From contig CAZEHA010000044.1 in NCBI GenBank assembly GCA_964511665.1, positions 1 to 28,133 of the forward strand: a stretch of DNA of 28,133 nt, written 5' to 3'. Positions within the stretch are counted from its first letter, which is position 1. Every line of letters begins with the position of its first letter. The position numbers were made by a program, and so were the translations under genes. Under the pieces are notes generated by a model. That model had not been told where the DNA came from. It saw only the letters and a list, made by a program, of their open reading frames with translations, and made no database searches. The DNA is from JAGOEF01 sp964511665. Lineage in GTDB: Bacteria; Bacteroidota; Bacteroidia; Bacteroidales; ML635J-15. Shown here piece by piece: positions 8,982-17,267 of this stretch.

Positions 8982-9003
8982 AAAATCTTAAAAACTACAT
9001 CTG

Positions 9004-9528
9004 ATGAAAAAACTAAACCTTCTCTTAAGCATTTTGCTTTTTGCAGTAGTTTGCACTGCACAGCAACAAGCAAGCACACCTGCCAAACCCACTGATATTG
9101 TTTTCGAGAAAACGGTACACGATTTTGGCGATATTCCTTACAAAAGCGATGCAAAGGTGACCTATACCTTTAAGAACATTTCGTCGAAGCCCATAGCCCT
9201 TACCAATGTGCGGGCATCGTGTGGCTGCACTACACCCGAATGGAGCAAAGAGCCTATTGCCAAAAAGAAAAAGGGGAAAATTGTTGTTAGCTACGACACC
9301 AATCGCATAGGAAGCTTCAACAAGACTATTTCGGTATTTACCGACCGTCAGGAACATCCCATTCAATTGCAGGTAAAAGGCAACGTACTTCCTCCGGCCG
9401 AAGGCTCGGAACACTACGACGAATACAAAAGCAATCAGCTTATTAAACAGGAAAACAAAAAGCAGTACGAGAAGAAGAAAGTTGAAGAAAAGGACAAAGA
9501 AAAACTAGAAAAAGTTCCAAATAAATAA
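9004..9528 (+). CDS. Secreted DUF1573 domain protein
   Basis: A 174-residue exported protein with a signal peptide at residues 1-19 (KKLNLLLSILLFAVV, then CTA before QQQ). The Cys near the cleavage site lacks a proper lipobox, because it is preceded by Val-Val, so a soluble periplasmic protein is more likely than a lipoprotein. The DUF1573 beta-sandwich covers about residues 30-130: HDFGDIPYKSDAKVTYTFKN, then the invariant ASCGCTTPEW, then GSFNKTISVFTD. The last 35 residues are a highly charged Lys/Glu tail, probably helical. This family is abundant in Bacteroidota and its role is unknown. The aminotransferase gene starts 11 bases after its stop, so the two share a transcript. Confidence 0.9.
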   Translation: MKKLNLLLSILLFAVVCTAQQQASTPAKPTDIVFEKTVHDFGDIPYKSDAKVTYTFKNISSKPIALTNVRASCGCTTPEWSKEPIAKKKKGKIVVSYDTNRIGSFNKTISVFTDRQEHPIQLQVKGNVLPPAEGSEHYDEYKSNQLIKQENKKQYEKKKVEEKDKEKLEKVPNK

Positions 9529-9539
9529 ATCTTATTATT

Positions 9540-10739
9540 ATGCCCAGTATTTCTGAAAAAGGGATGATGATGCCCGCATCGCCTATCAGGCGACTTGTTC
9601 CCTATGCCGAATCGGCTAAAGCCAGAGGAGTTAAAGTTTATCATCTGAACATTGGTCAGCCCGACATTGTAACCCCGGCTGTAGCCCTCGATGCCGTAAA
9701 AAACATGACCGATCGGGTAATCGAGTATTCACATTCGGCCGGCAATGCCTCATATCGCAACAAGCTTGCAGCATCATACCGCAAGATAGGTCTCGACGTT
9801 GATAGCTCTGATATTATTGTAACCACAGGAGGCTCCGAAGCCATCACCATGGCTTTTATGACCACCATGAACCCCGGCGACGAAATCATAGTGCCGGAAC
9901 CGTTCTACGCCAATTACAACGGATTTGCAGTTACTGCAGGTGTGAAAATTGTTCCGGTAACGGCATCAATTACAAGTAATTTTGCATTACCTCCCGTTGC
10001 CGATTTCGAAAAACTGATTACACCGCGCACAAAAGGCATTGTTATTTGCAATCCGAACAACCCCACGGGTTATTTGTATTCGCGCGATGAACTCGAAACA
10101 CTGGCCGGGCTTATTAAAAAGTATGACCTCTACCTGTTTTCCGACGAAGTGTATCGCGAATTTTGTTACGACGGCAACGAGCATTTCTCGGCCATGTCGC
10201 TGAAAGGTATCGAGCAAAATGTGATAATGATGGATAGCGTTTCGAAACGCTACAGCATGTGTGGTGTAAGGGTTGGCTGCCTGATTTCGAAGAACAAGGA
10301 AGTGATGTGCACAGCCATGAAGTTTGCCCAGGCCCGGCTTTGCCCACCTTCGCTGGGGCAAATTGCTGCAGAAGCAGCTCTCGACACCGGTAACGAATAT
10401 TTCGAAGAAGTATATAACGAATACATAGAACGCCGCAATTTTATGGTAAGCAAGCTCAACGAAATGGAAGGCGTATATTGCCCCACTCCTAAGGGTGCCT
10501 TCTATACGGTTGTAAAATTACCGGTTGACGATGCCGATGTATTTGCACAATGGCTGCTCGAAGACTTTGAATACAACAAACAAACAGTGATGCTGGCTCC
10601 CGCATCGGGCTTTTATTTTACCGAAGGTTCGGGCAAAAACGAAGTGCGCATTGCCTATGTACTGAAAATTGAAGACCTTGCCAATGCAATGGAAACACTG
10701 GCTCATGCATTGAAGAAATATCCGGGCAGGACTCTTTAG
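9540..10739 (+). CDS. Class I/II PLP-dependent aminotransferase (aspartate aminotransferase-like)
   Basis: A 399-residue fold-type I aminotransferase, of typical length. Family marks in order are LNIGQPDIVTP near residue 37, VTTGGSEAITMAF (PLP phosphate loop), CNPNNPTGYLYS near residue 170, SDEVYREF, and the Schiff-base lysine K236 in SVSKRYSMCGVRVG. The GVR arginine there helps bind the phosphate. Near the C-terminus, KNEVRIAYVLK holds the conserved Arg that binds the substrate carboxylate. The substrate cannot be fixed from the sequence; aspartate, aromatic amino acids or alanine are possible. The gene is the second of an apparent two-gene transcript after the DUF1573 gene, with no obvious functional link. 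The repeat element downstream begins 4 bases after its stop. Confidence 0.9.
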   Translation: MPSISEKGMMMPASPIRRLVPYAESAKARGVKVYHLNIGQPDIVTPAVALDAVKNMTDRVIEYSHSAGNASYRNKLAASYRKIGLDVDSSDIIVTTGGSEAITMAFMTTMNPGDEIIVPEPFYANYNGFAVTAGVKIVPVTASITSNFALPPVADFEKLITPRTKGIVICNPNNPTGYLYSRDELETLAGLIKKYDLYLFSDEVYREFCYDGNEHFSAMSLKGIEQNVIMMDSVSKRYSMCGVRVGCLISKNKEVMCTAMKFAQARLCPPSLGQIAAEAALDTGNEYFEEVYNEYIERRNFMVSKLNEMEGVYCPTPKGAFYTVVKLPVDDADVFAQWLLEDFEYNKQTVMLAPASGFYFTEGSGKNEVRIAYVLKIEDLANAMETLAHALKKYPGRTL

Positions 10740-10742
10740 TTG

Positions 10743-10933
10743 GGAGTTCAGAATACAGGAGTCAGAATACAGGAGTCAGAATACAGGAGTCAGAATACAG
10801 ACGGGGATTTTCGCCGGGCGATAGAAAACTGCTGCTCCGAGAAAAAATTATAATTCATTTCGGAGCAGCATATGATTTGATAGCAAACCACCCCCTTCTG
10901 TATTCTGACTTCTGCCTCCTGTATTCTGATTCC
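10743..10933. repeat. Short tandem repeats with inverted copies (GGAGTCAGAATACA units)
   Basis: Four head-to-tail units lie at 10743-10799: one 15-mer (GGAGTTCAGAATACA) and three identical 14-mers (GGAGTCAGAATACA). On the far side, TGTATTCTGACTTC (10899-10912) and TGTATTCTGATTCC (10920-10933) are reverse-complement copies separated by the half unit TGCCTCC. The arms enclose a strong hairpin at 10830-10870. This gives a nested palindrome of about 190 bases. It resembles the dispersed short repeats of intergenic regions in many genomes. Confidence 0.8.
10830..10870. repeat. 11-bp perfect stem-loop inside the nested repeat
   Basis: TGCTGCTCCGA (10830-10840) pairs with TCGGAGCAGCA (10860-10870) around a 19-nt A+T-rich loop. 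It lies 91 bases past the aminotransferase stop. No T run follows, so it is not a standard terminator, though it could protect a 3' end. Confidence 0.7.
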
Positions 10934-10996
10934 AGACACCACGTCATTTCATATTGCATTAATTTCCCTCATAATTAGCCTTCAGTGTGACAACCG

Positions 10997-11053
10997 CCCC
11001 TGTCATGCTGAGTAGTGTATCGCAGCGGCACGCTCATCGATGCATGACAGGGG
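10997..11053. repeat. REP-like palindrome
   Basis: CCCCTGTCATGC (10997-11008) is perfectly inverted as GCATGACAGGGG (11042-11053) with a 33-nt loop. The pattern GTCATGCTGAG...GCATGAC recalls dispersed intergenic palindromes seen in Bacteroidota and other genomes. No transposase is adjacent. Confidence 0.65.
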
Positions 11054-11290
11054 GATCATCACTCTGGGGAGATGAATTCAGGCAAATATTTACTTTTAGT
11101 TAAAACTTCTTAAACACAGACTATAAACACTTTATGCAATACAGCAATTGTCTTGTTGGGATTCTAAAAACACTTTGAACAATATTCTCACATAGAGCAA
11201 CCGTTCTATAGATGGACCTAATTGTGAACAGTGAACAACATTGCGGCCTGAATTTTGTTTACAAAAAGTGTTACATTAAAAATACAAACC

Positions 11291-12370
11291 ATGAAAACCC
11301 GAATCGTATCTATTGCAATTCTAGTGATGTTGAGCATGAACCTTCACTCACAATCAACCGTCAGTTTACAAGGAAGCATAAAACATGTTGACGACAAATC
11401 GGATGTTACATTAACTCGCATTGCCGACGAAGATAAGGTGGTTGCAAGCACACAGTTGAAGAAAAACAATTTTTCGTTACAGTTTGAAGCCGGTGCTTCC
11501 GATTTTTATCTTCTTTCATACGGAAACGACGAAAGCCTTCTTATAGTGTTGCATCCCAACACACAGGTAGAAATAAACATCGACAACCAACAAGTTTCGT
11601 TTATCGGGTCCGACGAAAACCAACAGCGAATAAAAATGCTTAGCGAAATTGAACCGTTGCAAGTTGAATACGGAGACTTATATGCTGAATATGTTCTTAC
11701 TGAAGACTCGGTAAGTGAAAAAGAGCTTGAATCGCGTATCGACATTATTATTGAAACCTATTACAAAAAGCTGAGAGATTATTTGAAAGCAAATGCAGGC
11801 TCGATGTTGTGTTTGATACTACTCGAAGACATGGATATTAACGATGACTTCGATATGTTTAAAATGGTTAACGACAGTTTAACCGCAAAATACCCCGACA
11901 ATTATTTTGTACAAGCTTTGAACAATCAAATTGAGAAGTATCAAAAAACTGCTGTTGGGAAAACTGCACCCGAAATTTCGTTAAACACTCCGGATAATAA
12001 AAACCTGAAACTTTCTGATTTACGAGGCAAGATTGTCCTCATCGATTTCTGGGCTAGTTGGTGTGGCCCATGCAGGCGCGAAAGCCCGAATATGGTGAAG
12101 ATATATGAGAAATATAAAGCTTCTGATTTCGAAATACTGGGTGTTAGCCTCGACAAAGACCACAATGCCTGGGTAAATGCCATTGAAACAGACGGCCTAA
12201 TATGGAAGCACGTAAGCGATTTATTGGCATGGGAAACCATAGTGATTAACGATTATGGATTCGATGGAATTCCCTACACAGTGTTGGTAGATAAACAAGG
12301 AAAAATAATTGCCAAAGGACTTCGTGGCAATGACCTAGAGGAAAAGTTACATGAACTGTTCGGCTACTAA
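11291..12370 (+). CDS. Exported TlpA-like thiol-disulfide oxidoreductase with N-terminal DUF4369-like domain
   Basis: A 359-residue envelope protein. The chosen ATG 11291 gives a clean signal peptide (KTRIVSIAILVMLSMNLHSQ); the frame could begin at 11255, but that start would add 12 unlikely residues before it. Residues of about 22-120 form a beta-rich DUF4369-like domain (SLQGSIKHVDD, then SFIGSDENQQ), followed by a helical linker. The C-terminal 140 residues are a thioredoxin fold: VGKTAPEISL, LSDLRGKIVLIDFWASW, active-site C258-G-P-C261, and cis-Pro in GIPYTVLVD. Such proteins reduce or shuffle disulfides in the periplasm, often in c-type cytochrome maturation or stress; the partner is unknown. 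Its stop codon overlaps the stop of the convergent Cys-rich gene by 4 bases. Confidence 0.9.
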   Translation: MKTRIVSIAILVMLSMNLHSQSTVSLQGSIKHVDDKSDVTLTRIADEDKVVASTQLKKNNFSLQFEAGASDFYLLSYGNDESLLIVLHPNTQVEINIDNQQVSFIGSDENQQRIKMLSEIEPLQVEYGDLYAEYVLTEDSVSEKELESRIDIIIETYYKKLRDYLKANAGSMLCLILLEDMDINDDFDMFKMVNDSLTAKYPDNYFVQALNNQIEKYQKTAVGKTAPEISLNTPDNKNLKLSDLRGKIVLIDFWASWCGPCRRESPNMVKIYEKYKASDFEILGVSLDKDHNAWVNAIETDGLIWKHVSDLLAWETIVINDYGFDGIPYTVLVDKQGKIIAKGLRGNDLEEKLHELFGY

Positions 12371-12591
12371 GAATGGTGCTCTTCGCTAAAGCCCCCGCAA
12401 CACCCTCCACTACCCCCACACGCATTGATCTCATCGTGTTTGGCACAGGTAATGCCCCGTTTTTGCATTTCGCTATTTTTGCTTATTGAACTATCGGGGA
12501 ACTTTCTCTTCTTGCTTACAAGCATTCCTATGGCAAGGGCAACAAACGCAAACGCAATTAAAATGAGTGCTAATAGAAATATTTTAAACAT
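12367..12591 (-). CDS. Small single-pass membrane protein with Cys-rich tail
   Basis: A 74-residue protein with one N-terminal membrane helix (about residues 3-25, KIFLLALILIAFAFVALAIG). A basic stretch, KKRKFPDSS, is followed by a tail holding five cysteines (ITCAKHDEINACGGSGGCCGG). The overall design, a short helix followed by a metal-binding Cys cluster, is like NqrM-type maturation proteins, but I cannot assign that family with certainty. It lies 42 bases downstream of the NhaC antiporter gene on the same strand, so co-transcription is likely. Its 3' end overlaps the convergent thioredoxin-protein gene by 4 bases. The function is unknown; metal or Fe-S handling at the inner membrane is a guess. 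Confidence 0.75.
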   Translation of the reverse strand: MFKIFLLALILIAFAFVALAIGMLVSKKRKFPDSSISKNSEMQKRGITCAKHDEINACGGSGGCCGGFSEEHHS

Positions 12592-12633
12592 AATCGTGTT
12601 TTAACTCGATAACCATTTTTTGTCTCAATTGTT

Positions 12634-14571
12634 TTAAACTCGCTTCCCAAATTTCCGGATAAACAGATATAGTAAGCCTATTGCCACCGGATACAATAGC
12701 CATACGGGCACACCATATCCGGCAGGTATAATGCAAACTATCAACGACACTATCCCCACAGTGAGAGCATAGGGCATTTGGGTATTCACATGTCTGATAT
12801 GATCGCAAGATGAAGCCAAAGAACTAAGTATGGTTGTGTCGGAAATGGGAGAACAATGATCGCCAAGCACTGCACCTGCAATTACCACCGAAACTACCAT
12901 GTAAAAAATACGTAATGTTTCGTCGTGCGAAAGACCCGATTGCTGGCACACTATCCATGTGGCAGGCAGTATCAATGGATACATTATTGCCATGGTACCC
13001 CACGATGTTCCGGTGCTAAAGGCTACAATTGCCGAAAACACAAATGTAATGGCCGGTATAAGTGCAGGGCTAAGTTGGGTCGACAGCATAATATTTGAAA
13101 TAAAGCCTGCCGTATGCATATCAACAGTAATAGCAGCAAGCGCCCATGCTAAGGTTAAAATTAATATTGCAGTCAGCATGGTTTTAAACCCCTTTAACAT
13201 ACTTGTGGCAGCCTGATGTAAATTCAATATCTTTTGAGACATACTCAAGAATATTGCAACCAACAAACCGCCAAGCGATGACCACAGTAAGGCTTTGTAG
13301 GAATCGGCTCCCCCAATGGTAACCGAAACCTTATGAAAAAAACCTAAGCCAGTATCGGCCCAAGTTTCAGCGTGATAGCCAGTATAAAACAATCCGGCCA
13401 TAGTGCCTGCAATTACTGTCAACACAGGTATTACGGCATTTCGCGCCTTAGGCCTTTGCTGCATCGAGAGTTCAAAGGTCTCAAACTCCTCGCTATCAGC
13501 CTCAGGGTGAATGCTGTAATCGTAAGTACCCGTGCGCGATTGGCGCTCGAATTTATGCATTGAGCCATAGTCTCGCTTCAGAAAAACCAGAAGCAGAATA
13601 AACAACAAGGTGAGGAATGGATAAAATGAATATGCCAGGCTGTTGAAGAATATAAAATACGGGTTCATATCGAGACCCAATGTATTAACGCCATCTTGAA
13701 TATAGCTTAACTCGGCTCCTATCCAAGTGGTAATAAATGCCACCGCAGCAATGGGTGCTGCAGTGCTGTCGACAATGTAAGCCAATTTTTCGCGCGAAAT
13801 TTTAAGTTTGTCGGTTACGGGACGCATTGTGTTTCCAACAACAAGCGTATTGGCATAGTCGTCGAAAAAAATCATTACCCCCATGAGCCAGGTAATAAAC
13901 TGTCCCGATACCGGAGAATTGGCATACCGCGCCAATCGGTTGATAACCCCTTGCATACCGCCGTTTTTGGTAATTACACTCACCATAGCACCTATCAGCA
14001 TCGAAAAAACAATAATCGAAAGGTGCGACACATCGAATAGCGCCTTTAAAATATATTCATCGACTATGGCAAATAATCCTGAGAATATGGCTGTAAAAAC
14101 TCCTACCCCTTTGTATAGATAAATGATGAGAGTGCCACTGAACAAGCCAATAAACAGAGCCGAAAACACCTCTTTAAACAGCAAAGCAAACATAATGGCC
14201 AAGAGTGGCGGTATCACCGACATCCAAAGCGGTATTGCCCGCGAATCGGGAGCCTCGATGCTAAAACCGGCTGCATCGATGCTGAGGCTTTCGTTGTTTC
14301 GAAAAACCATGTTGCGCCTCGAAATACCCTTGTCGAAATGCAAAATCACAGCATTTCCGTTTATTATTACAGGAATATCGCCGGTGTAATAGCAGGCTTC
14401 CGATTTTTCGCTAAGCGAAAATGTTAAAGTAAGCGCAACCGACGACATCATAGGCATGGGAATATCTACCTTAATTCCATCGGCCGGGCAACTGTCGGTT
14501 TGATGCGCACTGACCTGCATGCCACCTAAAAGCATCATGCAAAACAATATTGAAACAAATCCCTTTGGCAT
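12634..14571 (-). CDS. nhaC: NhaC-family Na+/H+ antiporter with N-terminal periplasmic extension
   Basis: A 645-residue membrane protein that exchanges Na+ for H+ across the inner membrane. Strong NhaC-family blocks are visible: FFDDYANTLVVGNTMRPVTD, VDSTAAPIAAVAFITTWIG and, near the C-terminus, GDHCSPISDTTILSSLA. At least ten hydrophobic helices are visible. The chosen start, ATG 14571, gives a signal-like segment (PKGFVSILFCMMLLGGMQVSA) followed by about 85 polar residues with beta-strand pattern before the first core helix (WMSVIPPLLAIMFALL). The usual family length is about 450-550, so the N-terminal domain is an addition. An in-frame alternative start at 14631 would only add a Cys/Leu-rich stretch. 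The small Cys-rich protein gene follows. Confidence 0.9.
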   Translation of the reverse strand: MPKGFVSILFCMMLLGGMQVSAHQTDSCPADGIKVDIPMPMMSSVALTLTFSLSEKSEACYYTGDIPVIINGNAVILHFDKGISRRNMVFRNNESLSIDAAGFSIEAPDSRAIPLWMSVIPPLLAIMFALLFKEVFSALFIGLFSGTLIIYLYKGVGVFTAIFSGLFAIVDEYILKALFDVSHLSIIVFSMLIGAMVSVITKNGGMQGVINRLARYANSPVSGQFITWLMGVMIFFDDYANTLVVGNTMRPVTDKLKISREKLAYIVDSTAAPIAAVAFITTWIGAELSYIQDGVNTLGLDMNPYFIFFNSLAYSFYPFLTLLFILLLVFLKRDYGSMHKFERQSRTGTYDYSIHPEADSEEFETFELSMQQRPKARNAVIPVLTVIAGTMAGLFYTGYHAETWADTGLGFFHKVSVTIGGADSYKALLWSSLGGLLVAIFLSMSQKILNLHQAATSMLKGFKTMLTAILILTLAWALAAITVDMHTAGFISNIMLSTQLSPALIPAITFVFSAIVAFSTGTSWGTMAIMYPLILPATWIVCQQSGLSHDETLRIFYMVVSVVIAGAVLGDHCSPISDTTILSSLASSCDHIRHVNTQMPYALTVGIVSLIVCIIPAGYGVPVWLLYPVAIGLLYLFIRKFGKRV

Positions 14572-14712
14572 AATCAGGCAATGAAGGCATAAAGATAAAA
14601 AAAGCCTTTTTAAGAACAAACAATGGCACACATGGTATTGAAATTAAGAAACCAGCAATTCGAAATAACATAAAAATATCACACTATACATCGTGAAGTG
14701 AAAACTTTTGTT

Positions 14713-14720
14713 TAACTTTG
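14713..14720 (+). promoter_or_regulatory. -7 box (TAACTTTG) before the MerR/B12 regulator gene
   Basis: An exact match to the Bacteroidota TAnnTTTG box, 29 bases before the start codon at 14750. No clear TTTG is seen at the -33 position. Confidence 0.5.
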
Positions 14721-14749
14721 TTGTTGTTATTTTAAACATAAATTGTAGA

Positions 14750-15625
14750 ATGACTTACAAACCTCAAACATATTCGATTAAAGATCTCGAAAGAATTTCG
14801 GGAATAAAAGCGCATACCATAAGAATATGGGAACAACGCTACAATGTATTTACACCCGGCAGAACGAATACCAATATCAGGATATACAACGACAACGATT
14901 TAAAGCGCTTACTAAACATAGGTATTCTGATTGATTCGGGTATGAAAATATCGAAAATTGCATCCTTGCCCAACAACCAACTACACCAACTGATTCATAA
15001 TCTCGACGACAAGCTGAATCCGGTATTGTCGAAGCTAATCGAAGCCACAATTAATTTCGATACCGAACTGTTTAACCATACCTTTAACCAATCTGTGCTA
15101 TATGCCGGTTTTGATGCAAGCCTCGAACGATTTATCACTCCACTCATACAAAAAATAGGAATTCTATGGCAAACCAACTCCATTAATCCGGCTCATGAAC
15201 ATTTTGTGTCGAATTTGCTGAAGCAAAAGCTGTTTCATCAAATAGAAAGTTTGCCCCCGACTGCTGCAGATGCACCAAAGATAATTTTGTTTTTGCCCGA
15301 AACCGAACAGCACGAACTGGGTCTTCTATATGCTTACTATATATTAAAGAGAAGAGATTTTAATGTGGTCTATCTGGGTCAAAGCCTTCCGGTTGGCGAC
15401 CTGATTAAAGCGTGGAACGTACTTAAGGCGAAATGCATTGTAACATTTTTTGTTTCAAAAATAACAGAACAAGAAGTAGTACAAATAATTGAAATGATTT
15501 CTGAAAGCACAACGCAAACACCTATACTTGTATCGGGACAACATGCCGAATTTCTAAAGAATGGGCTTGTTGCCAACGCAATATATATTAGCAGCCCGGC
15601 AGAGTTGAATAATTTCAACATCTAA
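14750..15625 (+). CDS. MerR-type regulator with cobalamin-binding domain (CarH/LitR-like)
   Basis: A 291-residue DNA-binding regulator. A MerR winged helix occupies residues 8-75 (YSIKDLERISGIKAHTIRIWEQRY). A helical B12-cap domain follows (about 90-165), and then a Rossmann B12-binding domain (about 175-285). The cap holds W140 and E150-H151, the W-x9-EH signature of CarH-type photoreceptors. The B12 domain holds E186-x-H188-x-x-G191, matching the (D/E)xHxxG motif whose His binds cobalt from below. In studied members, adenosylcobalamin makes a tetrameric repressor that light breaks apart. ATG 14750 was chosen because it starts the MerR domain. No carotenoid, photolyase or other usual target gene is adjacent, so its targets are unknown. 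Confidence 0.9.
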   Translation: MTYKPQTYSIKDLERISGIKAHTIRIWEQRYNVFTPGRTNTNIRIYNDNDLKRLLNIGILIDSGMKISKIASLPNNQLHQLIHNLDDKLNPVLSKLIEATINFDTELFNHTFNQSVLYAGFDASLERFITPLIQKIGILWQTNSINPAHEHFVSNLLKQKLFHQIESLPPTAADAPKIILFLPETEQHELGLLYAYYILKRRDFNVVYLGQSLPVGDLIKAWNVLKAKCIVTFFVSKITEQEVVQIIEMISESTTQTPILVSGQHAEFLKNGLVANAIYISSPAELNNFNI

Positions 15626-15761
15626 ACCCAATTTTTTACACCCTATCAATCAAGCACTTACATTAAATTCGCTTTTTTGTTTAATTTTTTAGCGTGTTTT
15701 TTAAACATTTTCAAAACTTTTCTGTTTAACATTCTAACTTAAACTTTAAACAAATATTATT

Positions 15762-16865
15762 ATGAAAACTATGAACCTGATACCCCTGATGATGGCACTA
15801 ATTTTTAGCAGTGCCCTTTTTGCACAAACAGCACGTGTGCAAATTATTCACAACTCAGCCGACGCAGCAGCATCTGTTGTTGATATTTACGTTAACGATG
15901 TTCTGGCTGTTCCCGATCTGGAATTCCGGCAAGCAACCCCATTTGTCGATTTGCCGGCCGGGGTAAACCTTGAAGTATCTATAGCACCGGGAAACAGTAG
16001 TTCGTCGGAAGATGCGGTTGCCACCTACAATTTCAATCTCGAAGAAAATTACAAGTACGTGATTATTGCCAACGGTATTATCAACCTCGAAGCCTATTCG
16101 CCGGCTACTCCTTTCGACCTGTATGTGTACCCTATGGGTCAGGAAATGGCTATGAGCGAAGGAAACACCGATGTACTTGTATTTCACGGTTCAACCGATG
16201 CCCCCACAGTTGATGTGTACGAATCGAAAGTGCTGGAAGCTACTGCCATCGATAACTTTGTGTATGGTCAGTTTGCCGGATACCTCGAATTGCCCACTGC
16301 CGATTATGTATTCGAAATTCGCGACGAAACAGGAATGGTATCGGTAGCCAGCTACGATGCTCCTCTGCAAGCTCTCGCACTTCAGAACCAGGCACTGGTT
16401 GTGCTTGCTTCGGGTTTCTTGAACCCTGCTGTGAATAATAATGGTGCTGCTTTTGGTTTATTTGCCGCACTGCCTTCGGGTGGCGCGCTGGTAGAATTGC
16501 CAACATCGAAAGCTATGGTTCAGGTAATTCACAATGCCGCCGACGCTGCTGCCGAATCGGTTGACGTATATCTGAACGATGCTCTTATTGTACCCGGATT
16601 CATGTTCCGCACCGCTACTCCTTTTGTTGAACTGCCCGCCGGTGTAAACATCGAAATTGCCATTGCTCCCGCCAACAGCATGTCGGTTGAAGACGCAATT
16701 GCTACATTCGAATACAAACTTGCTTCGGGCGAAACCTATGTGGTGGTTGCCAATGGAATTGTAAACCTCGAAGCCTATTCGCCAGCTACTCCTTTCGACC
16801 TGTATGTGTTCCCTATGGGTCAGGAAATGGCTATGAGCGAAGGAAACACCGATGTACTTGTATTT
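15762..16865 (+). CDS. Secreted DUF4397 repeat protein, 5' part (interrupted by assembly gap)
   Basis: The first 368 codons of a secreted protein. A signal peptide is visible at residues 1-21 (MNLIPLMMALIFSSALFA, then Q). A DUF4397-type unit starts at residue 26 (VQIIHNSADAAASVVDIYVN) and includes YVIIANGIINLEAYSPATPFDLYVYP and VFHGSTDAPTVDVYES. The same unit begins again exactly 681 bases (227 codons) later, at VQVIHNAADAAAESVDVY. The frame ends on a whole codon at the edge of the run of Ns. The remaining part is the separate feature after the gap. DUF4397 domains are beta-rich and found in secreted or surface proteins; what this one binds is not known. Confidence 0.88.
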
Positions 16866-17267
16866 NNNNNNNNNNNNNNNNNNNNNNNNNNNNNNNNNNN
16901 NNNNNNNNNNNNNNNNNNNNNNNNNNNNNNNNNNNNNNNNNNNNNNNNNNNNNNNNNNNNNNNNNCACGGTTCAACCGATGCTCCCACAGTTGATGTGTA
17001 CGAATCGGCTTTGGCAAACACAACCATTATCGACGATATTGCATATGGAGAATTTAATGGATATTTAGAATTAGAGACCAATAATTATATTTTAGAAATC
17101 ATAGACGAAACAGGCAATTCAACCGTGGCAGCTTATAATGCGCCTTTACAGTCGTTATCGCTCGAAAACCAGGCTATTGTTGTGCTTGCCTCCGGATTTC
17201 TAAATCCCGAATCTAATAGCAACGGCCCGGCCTTTGGCTTATATGTGGCTCTTAGTTCCGGTGGTTC
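15837..17267 (+). repeat. Two 681-bp in-frame tandem repeats in the DUF4397 gene, second copy interrupted by the gap
   Basis: Three landmarks (the VQ-I-HN start, the NLEAYSP stretch and the ttt at the gap edge) all recur 681 bases apart, so the two copies align without indels up to the gap. A 72-base stretch (16130-16201 in copy 1) is identical in copy 2 if the Ns are ignored. Elsewhere the copies have diverged. Copy 2 is completed after the gap. Confidence 0.85.
16866..16965. other. Assembly gap (100 Ns)
   Basis: A run of exactly 100 Ns, a placeholder of unknown true length. It lies at the junction of the longest identical stretch between the two gene-internal repeats. The bases on each side (gtattt and cacggttc) are contiguous in copy 1. 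Confidence 0.98.

Larger units (their letters stand above)
10740..11290. other. Gene-free stretch with nested inverted repeats and a REP-like palindrome
   Basis: No credible reading frame was found on either strand. The first 200 bases hold short tandem units and their inverted copies around a strong hairpin. Next comes a separate 12-bp inverted repeat (10997-11053). The last 200 bases, up to the thioredoxin gene, are A+T rich; GAATTTTG at 11250-11257 is only a near match to the -7 box. Confidence 0.7.

Noticed and set aside
9004..9528. DUF1573 protein as a lipoprotein
   Set aside because: The Cys near the signal-peptide end is preceded by Val-Val, not by Gly/Ala/Ser, so there is no proper lipobox.
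10743..10799. CRISPR array
   Set aside because: The 14-mers are directly adjacent with no spacers between them, and no cas gene is present.
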